In this document: piece after piece, positions 27,412 to 34,267 of the stretch
How the letters are laid out: the number at the start of each line of letters is the position of its first letter
How positions within the stretch are numbered: position 1 is the stretch's first letter
DNA from: CAYNND01 sp964398775
GTDB taxonomy: Bacteria > Patescibacteriota > Minisyncoccia > Phycocordibacterales > UBA2100
NCBI GenBank assembly: GCA_964398775.1
Contig: CAYNND010000004.1
Location: forward strand, 20,159-84,158
DNA length: 64,000 bases
Direction: 5' to 3'
The notes under the pieces: model-generated
The model's input: the letters and a program-made list of their open reading frames with translations, nothing else
Database searches by the model: none
Told to the model about the DNA's origin: nothing
Translations under genes and position numbers: made by a program

Positions 27412-29418
27412 ATGGCATCGAAAGACCTGCAAGAGCGCGCTGCACATCTGCGCAGCACCATCAACCACCACCGCTATCTCTATCATGTGCTCAATCAGTC
27501 AGAGATATCTGAAGCTGCGCTCGACTCGCTCAAAGATGAACTCAAAAAACTTGAGAGTGCGCATCCTGAACTGGTGACCCCAGACTCGCCAACGCAGCGT
27601 GTAGCAGGGGAAGCGCTCCCTGAATTTCAAAAGATACGCCATGCAGTGCCACAATGGTCATTTGATGATGCATTCAACCGTGAAGATCTAGAGCAGTTTG
27701 AAACTCGCGCGCGAAACATGCTCAAAAAAGAAGGTCGAGAACCAGACCACTTTGCATATATGTGTGAACTCAAAATTGATGGACTGAAAATAATTTTGAC
27801 CTATGAAAAGGGTCTTCTTAAAACAGCTGCGACACGTGGTGACGGAGTTGTGGGGGAAGATGTTACAGCAAATGCAAAAACAATAGAATCAATCCCGCTT
27901 ACACTTGAGCAACCAGTCTCAGGAGTATTTGAAGGTGAAGTATTTCTTTCAAAAACCAACTTCATCGCACTCAATGACCTGATGCGTTCGCGCGGTGAGC
28001 CGCTCTATGCAAATCCGCGTAATGTTGCAGCCGGCACTATGCGTCAACTTGATCCCCGCATTGTTGCTGAACGAAAGCTCGATTGTTTTATCTACGACAT
28101 CGCACAACTCGATGGGATGGCGCTTCCAGATACACAGGAAGGTGAGTTACATCTCCTGAAAGAATTAGGTTTTAAAACAAATCCTCACGGACATCTCGCA
28201 AAAGGAATTGATGCGGTTTGGAAGTATTATACAAAATGGACTGAGCGAAGGGAGAAAGAAGATTTCTGGATTGATGGTGTTGTCGTAAAGATAAATGACT
28301 GCACCATTCAGGACATACTGGGGTTTACGGGGAAAGGTCCTCGGTTTGCAATAGCGCTTAAGTTTCCCGCAGAACAGAAAACAACTATCGTTGAATCAAT
28401 TGATTTTCAGGTGGGGCGCACTGGCGTTATCACTCCTGTGGCAAATTTAACACCAGTTTCAATCGCTGGAACTACCGTTGCGCGCGCAACGCTTCATAAT
28501 GAAGACGAAATACGTCGGCTCGACATACGAGTGGGAGATACAGTCATTATAGAAAAAGCAGGGGACATCATACCAAAGGTAGTACAAGTCCTTACAGAGA
28601 TGCGCCCCCAAAAATCAAAACCATTTGTCTGGCCAACGCACATAGCCCAATGTGGTGGAGATGGGAGTATCGAACGCGTACCTGGTACTGCTGCATGGAG
28701 GTGTGTTTCTAAAGATTCAGTTACTCAGGTGGTACGGCGGCTTGCGTACTTCACATCAAAAAAAGCTTTCGATATCGATGGTGTTGGGGTAAAAGTTATC
28801 GAGAAACTTGTTGCGGTGCACGGTATTACGACACCTGATCAACTCTTCCATCTCACAAAGGATGATTTTCTCGCACTTCCTGGTTTTGCAGAACTCTCAG
28901 CGCAAAATGCTGTTGATGCGATAGCCCGCGCACGAGTGGTCACGCTCGATAGAGTACTCGTCGGGCTTTCGATTGATCACGTCGGTGAAGAAGTTGCACG
29001 CATGATTGCTGCATCTGTCGGCACAATGGAGCAACTCCTCAGTACATCGCGAGAAGAACTCGAGGCAATCCAAGGAGTGGGGAGTATCGTTGCTGACTCA
29101 CTCATACAATTTTTCCAGACAGCGCATACACGTGAGCGTATCGATGCGCTCATCCCCTTGCTTACAATAGCGACAGTTACGAAAAAAGAGGGTGTGTTTT
29201 CTGGTCTCTCATTTGTAGTTACCGGAACCCTTGAGCAGTTTGGTCGTGAGGCAGTGAAGGAGGTCATTCGCGCTCAGGGTGGTTCTGTGAGTGATAGTGT
29301 TTCAAAAAAGACTTCATACTTACTTGCGGGGAGTGATGCAGGCTCAAAACTAGAGAAAGCCAAATCTCTCGGCGTCAAGGTGATTTCTGAAGCAGAGTTT
29401 GTTACTATGCTTGGATAA
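27412..29418 (+). CDS. ligA: NAD-dependent DNA ligase LigA with degenerate zinc finger
   Basis: 668 residues: adenylation domain with the active Lys in CELKIDGLK (about residue 121), OB fold (VGRTGVITPVANL), helix-hairpin-helix region and a C-terminal BRCT domain (GLSFVVTGTL onwards). It seals nicks in replication and repair. In the zinc finger only two of four cysteines remain (AQCGGDG and WRCVSKDSVTQ; the first and fourth positions are not Cys). Start: ATG 27412 has TAGAGT 6 nt upstream; ATG 27406 has TATGGT 5 nt upstream, so either may be used. Confidence 0.93.
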   Translation: MASKDLQERAAHLRSTINHHRYLYHVLNQSEISEAALDSLKDELKKLESAHPELVTPDSPTQRVAGEALPEFQKIRHAVPQWSFDDAFNREDLEQFETRARNMLKKEGREPDHFAYMCELKIDGLKIILTYEKGLLKTAATRGDGVVGEDVTANAKTIESIPLTLEQPVSGVFEGEVFLSKTNFIALNDLMRSRGEPLYANPRNVAAGTMRQLDPRIVAERKLDCFIYDIAQLDGMALPDTQEGELHLLKELGFKTNPHGHLAKGIDAVWKYYTKWTERREKEDFWIDGVVVKINDCTIQDILGFTGKGPRFAIALKFPAEQKTTIVESIDFQVGRTGVITPVANLTPVSIAGTTVARATLHNEDEIRRLDIRVGDTVIIEKAGDIIPKVVQVLTEMRPQKSKPFVWPTHIAQCGGDGSIERVPGTAAWRCVSKDSVTQVVRRLAYFTSKKAFDIDGVGVKVIEKLVAVHGITTPDQLFHLTKDDFLALPGFAELSAQNAVDAIARARVVTLDRVLVGLSIDHVGEEVARMIAASVGTMEQLLSTSREELEAIQGVGSIVADSLIQFFQTAHTRERIDALIPLLTIATVTKKEGVFSGLSFVVTGTLEQFGREAVKEVIRAQGGSVSDSVSKKTSYLLAGSDAGSKLEKAKSLGVKVISEAEFVTMLG

Positions 29419-29426
29419 AACTATAT

Positions 29427-29735
29427 ATGGACGACGCAGCATTACAGCAATTATTTACACTCGCACGCCTCGAGCCACACGAAGGTGAGTTTGACCGTGT
29501 CCGCACTGAACTCCCTGGTATTGTTGCGTTCATGCAAGGCGTCCAAGGAGCTGCCGCTACATTGAGTACGACACCGCAGCCTGGTTTGTCCACAAACGTC
29601 ACACGTGATGATGTGGTCACAACAGAGCCAGCTTCATGTACGGAGCGAATCGCCGCACAGTTCCCAGATCGAGAAGGTGATTACCTCGCGGTGCACCAAG
29701 TGATTACCGGAGGAAAGCATAGTGAAGGACATTAG
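29427..29735 (+). CDS. gatC: Glu/Asp-tRNA amidotransferase subunit C
   Basis: 102 residues. LFTLARLEPHEGEFDRVRTELPGIVAFM matches the N-terminal helices of GatC, and a later RDDV segment is also typical. GatC clamps GatA to GatB. Found directly before gatA; gatB is not in the window. Confidence 0.8.
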   Translation: MDDAALQQLFTLARLEPHEGEFDRVRTELPGIVAFMQGVQGAAATLSTTPQPGLSTNVTRDDVVTTEPASCTERIAAQFPDREGDYLAVHQVITGGKHSEGH

Positions 29736-29736
29736 T

Positions 29737-31158
29737 ATGAACCCAACTCAACTCACCATCGCTGGTGCTCGAGCACAACTCGACGCAAAAGAAATTTCAG
29801 CAGTCGAACTACTTGATGCGCACCTGCAGATAATCAAAGAAAAAGACGCTGCATTGCATGCATATCTTGAAGTCTTTCATGAGACGGCTCGAACTGAAGC
29901 ACTGCGCGCAGATGAGTCAATACAGAAAGGGAATGGTGGCGTACTCACGGGCATACCACTTGCGTTTAAAGATAATATTTTAATACAAGGTCATCATGCA
30001 AGTGGTGGTTCAAAAGTGCTTGAACAGTATGTGGCAACATATGATGCAGGTGTTACCGACCTGATAAAAGCATCTGGTGCAGTCATTCTCGGTCGCACAA
30101 ACATGGATGAATTTGCGCTTGGTTCATCGACTGAGAACTCAGCGTATGGCCCAACACATAACCCACACGACAGTACTCGAGTTCCTGGTGGTACTTCCGG
30201 GGGCTCAGCTGCTGCTGTTGCAGCACATATGGCACTTGGCGCGCTTGGCTCTGATACTGGGGGGTCCATACGCCAGCCAGCAGCATTTTGCGGAGTTGTG
30301 GGCTTGAAAATGACATATGGAAGCGTATCTCGATATGGTCTCATTGCGGCAGCGTCATCACTCGACCAGATAGGTCCAATAGGTAAAACAGTAGAAGATG
30401 TGCGTATCTTGTCACGAGTCATCCGCGGTCATGACGTGCGCGATAACACATCACTTGCGCCAGGTGTGTACCCTCAGCGAACTGCAAAAAAGCGTCTCGG
30501 TATTCCGCGCGCATTTCTTGCTTCGGGTTGCGATCCAGATGTGCTTGCAGCGTTTGAACAAAAAGTACAGGTACTAACAGAGGCGGGGTATGAAATCGTT
30601 GACCTTACTATGCCATCCCTTGCGTATTCGCTGAGTGCGTACTACATCATAAACCCAGCAGAAGTATCTTCTAACTTGTCTCGTCTTGATGGTATCCGGT
30701 ACGGCTACTCTTCAAAAGATGCTTCGGATTTTTCTGATATATATCAAAAAAATCGCGGAGAAAGTTTTGGGAAAGAAGCACGACGGAGAATTCTGCTGGG
30801 CACGTTTGTGCTCTCTTCAGGGTATGTCGATGCATACTACCGTAAAGCGCTTGCGGTGCGTGATATGCTCCGTGAAGATTTTGCAAAACAGTTTGAGACT
30901 GTGGATGCAATCCTCACACCGACAACTCCAACACCAGCCTTTGTTATAGGTGAGAAAGAGGACCCGCTTGCAATGTATGCGGGCGACATTTTTACTGTGC
31001 CAATTAACCTTGCTGGAGTTCCTGCGGTCTCAGTTCCCATGGGTACAGTTACGCGAGGTAGTGCAGCACTCCCCGTCGGTATGCAGTTGATAGGTGCTCA
31101 CGGACAAGAAGAGATGCTCTGTGATATTGCGCTTGTTGTTGAACGAGCTACTGCATAA
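29737..31158 (+). CDS. gatA: Glu/Asp-tRNA amidotransferase subunit A
   Basis: 473 residues of the amidase-signature family. The catalytic Lys is in PLAFKDNIL, and the Ser-cisSer pair in the GGTSGGSAAAVA / LGSDTGGSIRQPA region. It releases ammonia from glutamine to amidate Glu-tRNA(Gln) or Asp-tRNA(Asn). ATG 29737 lies 1 nt after the gatC stop; the GTG at 29722 overlaps gatC and is less likely. Confidence 0.93.
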   Translation: MNPTQLTIAGARAQLDAKEISAVELLDAHLQIIKEKDAALHAYLEVFHETARTEALRADESIQKGNGGVLTGIPLAFKDNILIQGHHASGGSKVLEQYVATYDAGVTDLIKASGAVILGRTNMDEFALGSSTENSAYGPTHNPHDSTRVPGGTSGGSAAAVAAHMALGALGSDTGGSIRQPAAFCGVVGLKMTYGSVSRYGLIAAASSLDQIGPIGKTVEDVRILSRVIRGHDVRDNTSLAPGVYPQRTAKKRLGIPRAFLASGCDPDVLAAFEQKVQVLTEAGYEIVDLTMPSLAYSLSAYYIINPAEVSSNLSRLDGIRYGYSSKDASDFSDIYQKNRGESFGKEARRRILLGTFVLSSGYVDAYYRKALAVRDMLREDFAKQFETVDAILTPTTPTPAFVIGEKEDPLAMYAGDIFTVPINLAGVPAVSVPMGTVTRGSAALPVGMQLIGAHGQEEMLCDIALVVERATA

Positions 31159-31172
31159 ATCATTTTTCTTGC

Positions 31173-31178
31173 TATAGT
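31173..31178 (+). promoter_or_regulatory. -10 box (TATAGT), 6 nt before ATG 31185
   Basis: TATAGT, TTCGCT, ATG: leaderless arrangement. Confidence 0.65.
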
Positions 31179-31184
31179 TTCGCT

Positions 31185-32240
31185 ATGGAGCCCACCTCAA
31201 GTGATAACTTGCTGCCAATTCAAGCGGTTGACCGCCTCATTGGTTCGTACGCGGGTGGGATGAATACAGAAAACTACTACTACGCAGAATATGTCGGGGA
31301 ACAACCTAAGCAGACTCCGGCAAATTATATTGAAGTAAACGAAGATGGGATTCCGATTGTGTATATAAATGGCACGAGTATTCCAGCAACAGCGAGTGTC
31401 CAAAAGCCGGGACTGACACCACAAGAGGGGGTTGTACAACAGGGCGCAACAAAGACTGAAACAAGTGCTGGCTCGGGCACAACTGAGCTGCAAATTATGA
31501 GTCCTTCAGGTCTCGCCACAACAGTCATCAATGCTGTTTTTTCAATCGCTGTCACGATAGCGATTATCATGGGTATTGTTGTTACTTACCTTATTATCCG
31601 TACTAGACAATTGCACCACCATGAAGAACATGTGCGGGCAGCTGCTCCTGGGGGTCATGGTGATACCCATGGACATGACACACATGCTCATGATTCACAT
31701 GGAAGTACTCCTGTCGATACTCATACTCACGATACTCATGCGGAGACAGTCGAACCACATGCTCCATTTGAGCACCCTGCACCTTCCGTAAGTGAATCGT
31801 TTTATACAGGTGCGGCGCATCCTGATGCTCCTGCAGAATATCCAGGTGTGACACTACTTGAAGAAGGCGATATTGCTCAGGATGTGCAGGTTACTGAGTC
31901 TGCTACTCATGGAGACACCTCACTTTCTGATGTGCACAATCGATTTTCTGCAATTCGAACGTATGTCGCAGGTGATGACCCCGTTACTTGGAGACATGCA
32001 CTCATGGATATTGATTTGGTGCTCGAAGATATGCTTGCGCGAAAAGGTCTTGAAGGGAATAGTACGGCAGAGCGACTCGCGCATGCTGACGCACGTCATC
32101 TCACTATGCTCAACGAAGCACTCACTGCACGCGCGTATTATGAAGAGTTGGTTTCTGGCGTAGAACCGATTACTCATGAATCAATGCAACGCTTGCTTGC
32201 GCTCTACACGCCAGTACTCGCTGAGCTTGGTCTCAAATAA
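31185..32240 (+). CDS. Membrane protein with His/Asp-rich linker and CPR-type helical C-terminus
   Basis: 351 residues. A Tyr-rich N-terminal part (1-105), one strong transmembrane helix (about 110-138), a linker with many HxH and HDTH repeats (about 143-195) that could bind metal, then a helical domain starting DPVTWRHALMDIDLVLEDML. That domain resembles a widespread CPR C-terminal module with a WxxAIxxADxxLD pattern, although the usual RNxIAHEG part is not visible. Function unknown. Not in an operon with gatA, because it has its own promoter. Confidence 0.65.
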   Translation: MEPTSSDNLLPIQAVDRLIGSYAGGMNTENYYYAEYVGEQPKQTPANYIEVNEDGIPIVYINGTSIPATASVQKPGLTPQEGVVQQGATKTETSAGSGTTELQIMSPSGLATTVINAVFSIAVTIAIIMGIVVTYLIIRTRQLHHHEEHVRAAAPGGHGDTHGHDTHAHDSHGSTPVDTHTHDTHAETVEPHAPFEHPAPSVSESFYTGAAHPDAPAEYPGVTLLEEGDIAQDVQVTESATHGDTSLSDVHNRFSAIRTYVAGDDPVTWRHALMDIDLVLEDMLARKGLEGNSTAERLAHADARHLTMLNEALTARAYYEELVSGVEPITHESMQRLLALYTPVLAELGLK

Positions 32241-32281
32241 CATCAGTGCAGAAGACTATTGCCCTTCATGGGCTGATGGAG

Positions 32282-32287
32282 TAGTAT
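32282..32287 (+). promoter_or_regulatory. Possible -10 box (TAGTAT) of the initiator-like tRNA
   Basis: TAGTAT ends 7 nt before the first base of the tRNA at 32295, so the tRNA 5' end could be the transcription start. Alternative hexamers overlap it. Confidence 0.35.
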
Positions 32288-32294
32288 GCACCGC

Positions 32295-32365
32295 AGCGGG
32301 ATGGAGGAGTAGTACCTCATCAGGCTCATAACCTGAAGGCGTTCGTGCAATTCGAACTCCCGCTA
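32295..32365 (+). tRNA. tRNA-Met(CAT), initiator-like but atypical
   Basis: 71 nt cloverleaf: acceptor AGCGGGA/TCCCGCT, D-stem GAGG/CCTC with an A11-T24 pair (initiator hallmark), anticodon arm TCAGG-CTCATAA-CCTGA, variable AGGC, T-arm GTTCG-TGCAATT-CGAAC, discriminator A, no CCA encoded. Odd points: a seven-base D-loop AGTAGTA without the GG pair, T-loop TGCAA rather than TTCAA, a paired A1-T72, and A29-T41 in place of the first of three G-C pairs. It is either a diverged initiator or a decaying copy. Confidence 0.75.
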
Positions 32366-32368
32366 CAT

Positions 32369-32405
32369 GTTAGAAAAATATGCCGCCCTGCGGCTATTTT
32401 TCGTT
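32369..32405 (+). terminator. Terminator hairpin, copy 1 of a 37-bp direct repeat
   Basis: AAAAATA-TGCCGC...GCGGC-TATTTTT hairpin directly after the tRNA. An identical 37-bp stretch is at 32563-32599. Confidence 0.8.
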
Positions 32406-32562
32406 ACGTGTAGCAAGGAGAGCACATGACGGGGTAATGCGCGTTTCGAATTGCACACCGCAGCGAGACCCATGTACTCATGGGTGCGAGGTCGGGGAGG
32501 AAGCACTTAGTATTTTTATGTATTCATGAAAACACTTAGTGACTTGACCCCAATTCGCGCTC

Positions 32563-32599
32563 GTTAGAAAAATATGCCGCCCTGCGGCTATTTTTCGTT
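32563..32599 (+). terminator. Terminator hairpin, copy 2 of the 37-bp direct repeat
   Basis: Base-for-base copy of 32369-32405, lying 194 bp downstream and preceded by a shortened copy of the tRNA 3' part. Confidence 0.8.
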
Positions 32600-32651
32600 T
32601 TCGGTAAAAGAGTCTTTGAAAATGGTAAAAATAATGATAGTCTGTCGGCAC

Positions 32652-32725
32652 GTCGGGATAGCTCAGAAGGTTAGAGCGAGGGACTCATAAGCCCTAGGTC
32701 GTGAGTTCGATTCTCACTCCCGACA
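32652..32725 (+). tRNA. tRNA-Met(CAT), elongator type (or Ile2)
   Basis: 74 nt: acceptor GTCGGGA/TCCCGAC, D-arm GCTC-AGAAGGTTA-GAGC, anticodon arm AGGGA-CTCATAA-GCCCT, T-arm GTGAG-TTCGATT-CTCAC, discriminator A. The 31-39 position is an A-G mismatch. CAT anticodons may be elongator Met or the Ile2 tRNA modified by TilS; the sequence does not decide. No CCA encoded. Confidence 0.85.
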
Positions 32726-32870
32726 CACGATAGTGTGGTGGGAAGTACTGTGCCTGCGCACAGTGCGGGTGAGAATCGAAAGCAGCTTGCGTTATGAGCA
32801 AAAATATTTTGCATGCCCTTTATCATAAGCACGTACTGGTCTGTAAGCCAGATGTTCACTCCTGACACTG
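32726..32870 (+). other. tRNA-trailing element C (after tRNA-Met)
   Basis: Most diverged of the four elements. Hairpin ACTGTGC-CTGC-GCACAGT (32747-32764); inverted T-arm copy 32769-32780, a 12-nt exact match to 32706-32717; TTATGAG (32792-32798), antisense of the tRNA anticodon loop; hairpin GCAAAA-ATA-TTTTGC (32798-32812); a core-like AAGCACGTA (32827-32835); direct copy of the tRNA 3' end at 32856-32868 (12 of 13 identical to 32714-32726). Confidence 0.65.
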
Positions 32871-32882
32871 TGCACGTCATGA

Positions 32883-32888
32883 TATGCT
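32883..32888 (+). promoter_or_regulatory. -10 box (TATGCT), 6 nt before ATG 32895
   Basis: TATGCT, TCATCC, ATG: leaderless layout, immediately downstream of element C. Confidence 0.55.
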
Positions 32889-32894
32889 TCATCC

Positions 32895-33140
32895 ATGGAT
32901 AGTAATCTTATAATTGGTTGCTTTGGAGCAGCAATTATTCTCATAGCATTTATTGCGCTCCAGCTTCACTACATCACAGATGAAGATATTCGGTACGATA
33001 CTGCAAATGTTGCCGGTTCAGTATTTCTTGTCTGGTATGCTTATACAGGAGGAAGCTGGCCGTTTTTTATTCTCAATACAGTCTGGGGTCTTGTATCGCT
33101 GCGAGATGTCATTACATACTACACGCGGAGACAGGGTTGA
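32895..33140 (+). CDS. Small membrane protein, CBU_0592-like
   Basis: 81 residues with three hydrophobic segments and WPFFILNTVWGLVSLRD near the C-terminus, as in the small CBU_0592-type membrane proteins of unknown function. It stands alone between two tRNA-trailing regions. Function unknown. Confidence 0.65.
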   Translation: MDSNLIIGCFGAAIILIAFIALQLHYITDEDIRYDTANVAGSVFLVWYAYTGGSWPFFILNTVWGLVSLRDVITYYTRRQG

Positions 33141-33175
33141 ATCTTTCCTTAATATCTAGTATTGTACCCAGCACT

Positions 33176-33249
33176 GCGGGCGTAGCTCAGCTGGTTAGAG
33201 CGTCTCCCTGTCACGGAGAAGGCCGTGGGTTCAAATCCCATCGCTCGCG
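33176..33249 (+). tRNA. tRNA-Asp(GTC)
   Basis: 74 nt: acceptor GCGGGCG/CGCTCGC (one G-T), D-arm GCTC/GAGC, anticodon arm TCTCC-CTGTCAC-GGAGA (anticodon GTC), T-arm GTGGG-TTCAAAT-CCCAT, discriminator G as expected for Asp. No CCA encoded. Confidence 0.93.
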
Positions 33250-33258
33250 CAAATAGTC

Positions 33259-33287
33259 AAAACCGAGGCAATGCCTCGGTTTTGCTT
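33259..33287 (+). terminator. Rho-independent terminator of tRNA-Asp
   Basis: AAAACCGAGGC-AAT-GCCTCGGTTTT, an 11-bp stem ending in a T-run. Confidence 0.85.
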
Positions 33288-33414
33288 TATTTGGAGCGAG
33301 CGATGGGATTTGAACGGCGCAAGCCTGCGAAGCCGGTTGTAATCAACCGTAGGCGCGCCGCGGCCAGCAGCACTTATGTGTACCCACATTAGTGACTGCG
33401 GGACAAATCCCAAA

Positions 33415-33447
33415 GCCTTGAAACTAGTTTTCGTTTCGAGCCTTTTT
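33415..33447 (+). terminator. Terminator-like hairpin closing element B
   Basis: GCCTTGAAAC and GTTTCGAGCC pair imperfectly around an 8-nt loop, followed by TTTTT. Confidence 0.55.
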
Positions 33448-33530
33448 CATTTTTTGAAAGAGCATGATAGTGTGATTTATAAGTAATATGATTGATCAGA
33501 TTTATTCACACCACGAAATGTGTTCCAACG

Positions 33531-33537
33531 AAGGAGG
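33531..33537 (+). promoter_or_regulatory. Canonical Shine-Dalgarno (AAGGAGG) before ATG 33542
   Basis: AAGGAGG with a 4-nt spacer to ATG 33542. It is one of very few strong SD sequences in the window, and decides the start of the nuclease gene. Confidence 0.7.
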
Positions 33538-33541
33538 TTTT

Positions 33542-34177
33542 ATGCTTCAGAAAGGAATGAATTTTAAAGTAAATGGTAAATACTCAATCATTTTGATGTC
33601 TCAGAGAGTCAATGCACCTTATCAGGATAAAATTTTGGAGGATGGGGTATCAATCGAATACGAGGGGCATGATTGTTCTCGACGGTACTGTTCTGAACCA
33701 AAAAATACCAGTCAACCTGAATATACCCCAACAGGCTCACTAACTGAGAATGGTAAATTTAAAAAAGCAGTCGATGACTATAAAAATGGATTGACTGAAG
33801 TGTCAGTAGTTAAGGTGTACGAAAAATTGCAACCAGGTATTTGGTCTCTAAAAGGCTACTTTGATTTGTTAGACTATAAGATTGTTATGAGTGGTATGCG
33901 CAGTGTGTTTCGCTTTACTTTAAAACTCTCTGAAAGCATGCCTGAAAATTTTGAGTCAAATAGTCATGATATCGAGCATACTCGACTGATACCATCAAAT
34001 GTTAAAAGAATCGTGTATAAAAGAGATAGAGGTGTTTGCGTAATATGTGGCAGTGCAAAGAATCTGCACTACGATCACGATCTTCCATATTCAAAAGGTG
34101 GAGAGAGTACTGACGAAAGAAACATCAGATTGTTATGCGCTAAACATAATCTAAGTAAATCTGGGAAAATCGAATAA
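33542..34177 (+). CDS. SRA/YDG-like domain HNH endonuclease (putative modification-dependent restriction enzyme)
   Basis: 211 residues. The N-terminal half has YSIILMSQRVNAPYQDK and IEYEGHDCSR, matching SRA/YDG-type modified-base-binding domains. The C-terminus is an HNH nuclease: CVICG, YDHDLPYSKGG, NIRLLCAKHN. Such proteins cut DNA carrying modified cytosine. The gene is AT-richer than its neighbours and uses a textbook SD. A frame open from 33488 would add 18 residues. These signs and its place next to a tRNA suggest acquisition by transfer. Confidence 0.85.
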   Translation: MLQKGMNFKVNGKYSIILMSQRVNAPYQDKILEDGVSIEYEGHDCSRRYCSEPKNTSQPEYTPTGSLTENGKFKKAVDDYKNGLTEVSVVKVYEKLQPGIWSLKGYFDLLDYKIVMSGMRSVFRFTLKLSESMPENFESNSHDIEHTRLIPSNVKRIVYKRDRGVCVICGSAKNLHYDHDLPYSKGGESTDERNIRLLCAKHNLSKSGKIE

Positions 34178-34254
34178 CTTAATGGTTTCCAGGGTAGATT
34201 CTTGCTAAATTTTTTCTAAAGGGGATTACCTCGTAGGCTCCTGCTGCTACCTTG

Positions 34255-34260
34255 CTATAC
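34255..34260 (+). promoter_or_regulatory. -10 box (TATACT), 7 nt before ATG 34268
   Basis: TATACT, TTCCAAC, ATG: leaderless layout for the transporter gene. Confidence 0.6.
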
Positions 34261-34267
34261 TTCCAAC

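Larger units (their letters stand above)
32366..32605 (+). other. tRNA-trailing element A (after tRNA-Met-i)
   Basis: Non-coding element. In order: terminator hairpin (within 32369-32405); inverted copy of the tRNA T-arm (32445-32456, 12 nt exact against 32345-32356); hairpin ACCCATG-TACT-CATGGGT (32468-32485); conserved core 32486-32509 containing CGAGGTCGGG and CACTTA; TTAGTGACTTG (32536-32546); direct copy CAATTCG (32551-32557); then a second exact 37-bp copy of the terminator region (32563-32599). See findings. Confidence 0.75.
33250..33447 (+). other. tRNA-trailing element B (after tRNA-Asp)
   Basis: Terminator hairpin (33259-33287); a 20-nt exact inverted copy of the T-loop, T-stem and acceptor 3' strand (33296-33315 against 33229-33248); hairpin CGGTTG-TAAT-CAACCG (33334-33349); core at 33353-33376 ending AGCACTTA; CACTTATGTG/CACATTAGTG hairpin (33371-33394); direct copy CAAATCCCA (33404-33412); then a T-tailed hairpin (33415-33447). 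Confidence 0.75.

Noticed and set aside
31603..31854. His-rich minus-strand open frame
   Set aside because: It is a shadow of the His-rich linker of the plus-strand membrane protein.
32486..32509. AGGTCGGGGAGGAAGCA looks a little like the SRP RNA loop (GGTCCGGAAGGAAGCA)
   Set aside because: The pairing partner strands of SRP helix 8 are absent and the same core recurs after other tRNAs.
32366..32605. A self-splicing intron in the tRNA
   Set aside because: The upstream tRNA is already complete and the downstream copy lacks a 5' half.
32671..32892. Minus-strand open frame across tRNA-Met and element C
   Set aside because: It reads through a tRNA gene, has no promoter of the local type and no recognisable protein features.
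32241..33541. Genomic island with its own integrase next to the tRNA cluster
   Set aside because: No integrase, transposase or phage gene is present between 31 and 36 kb; only the small elements and one HNH gene.
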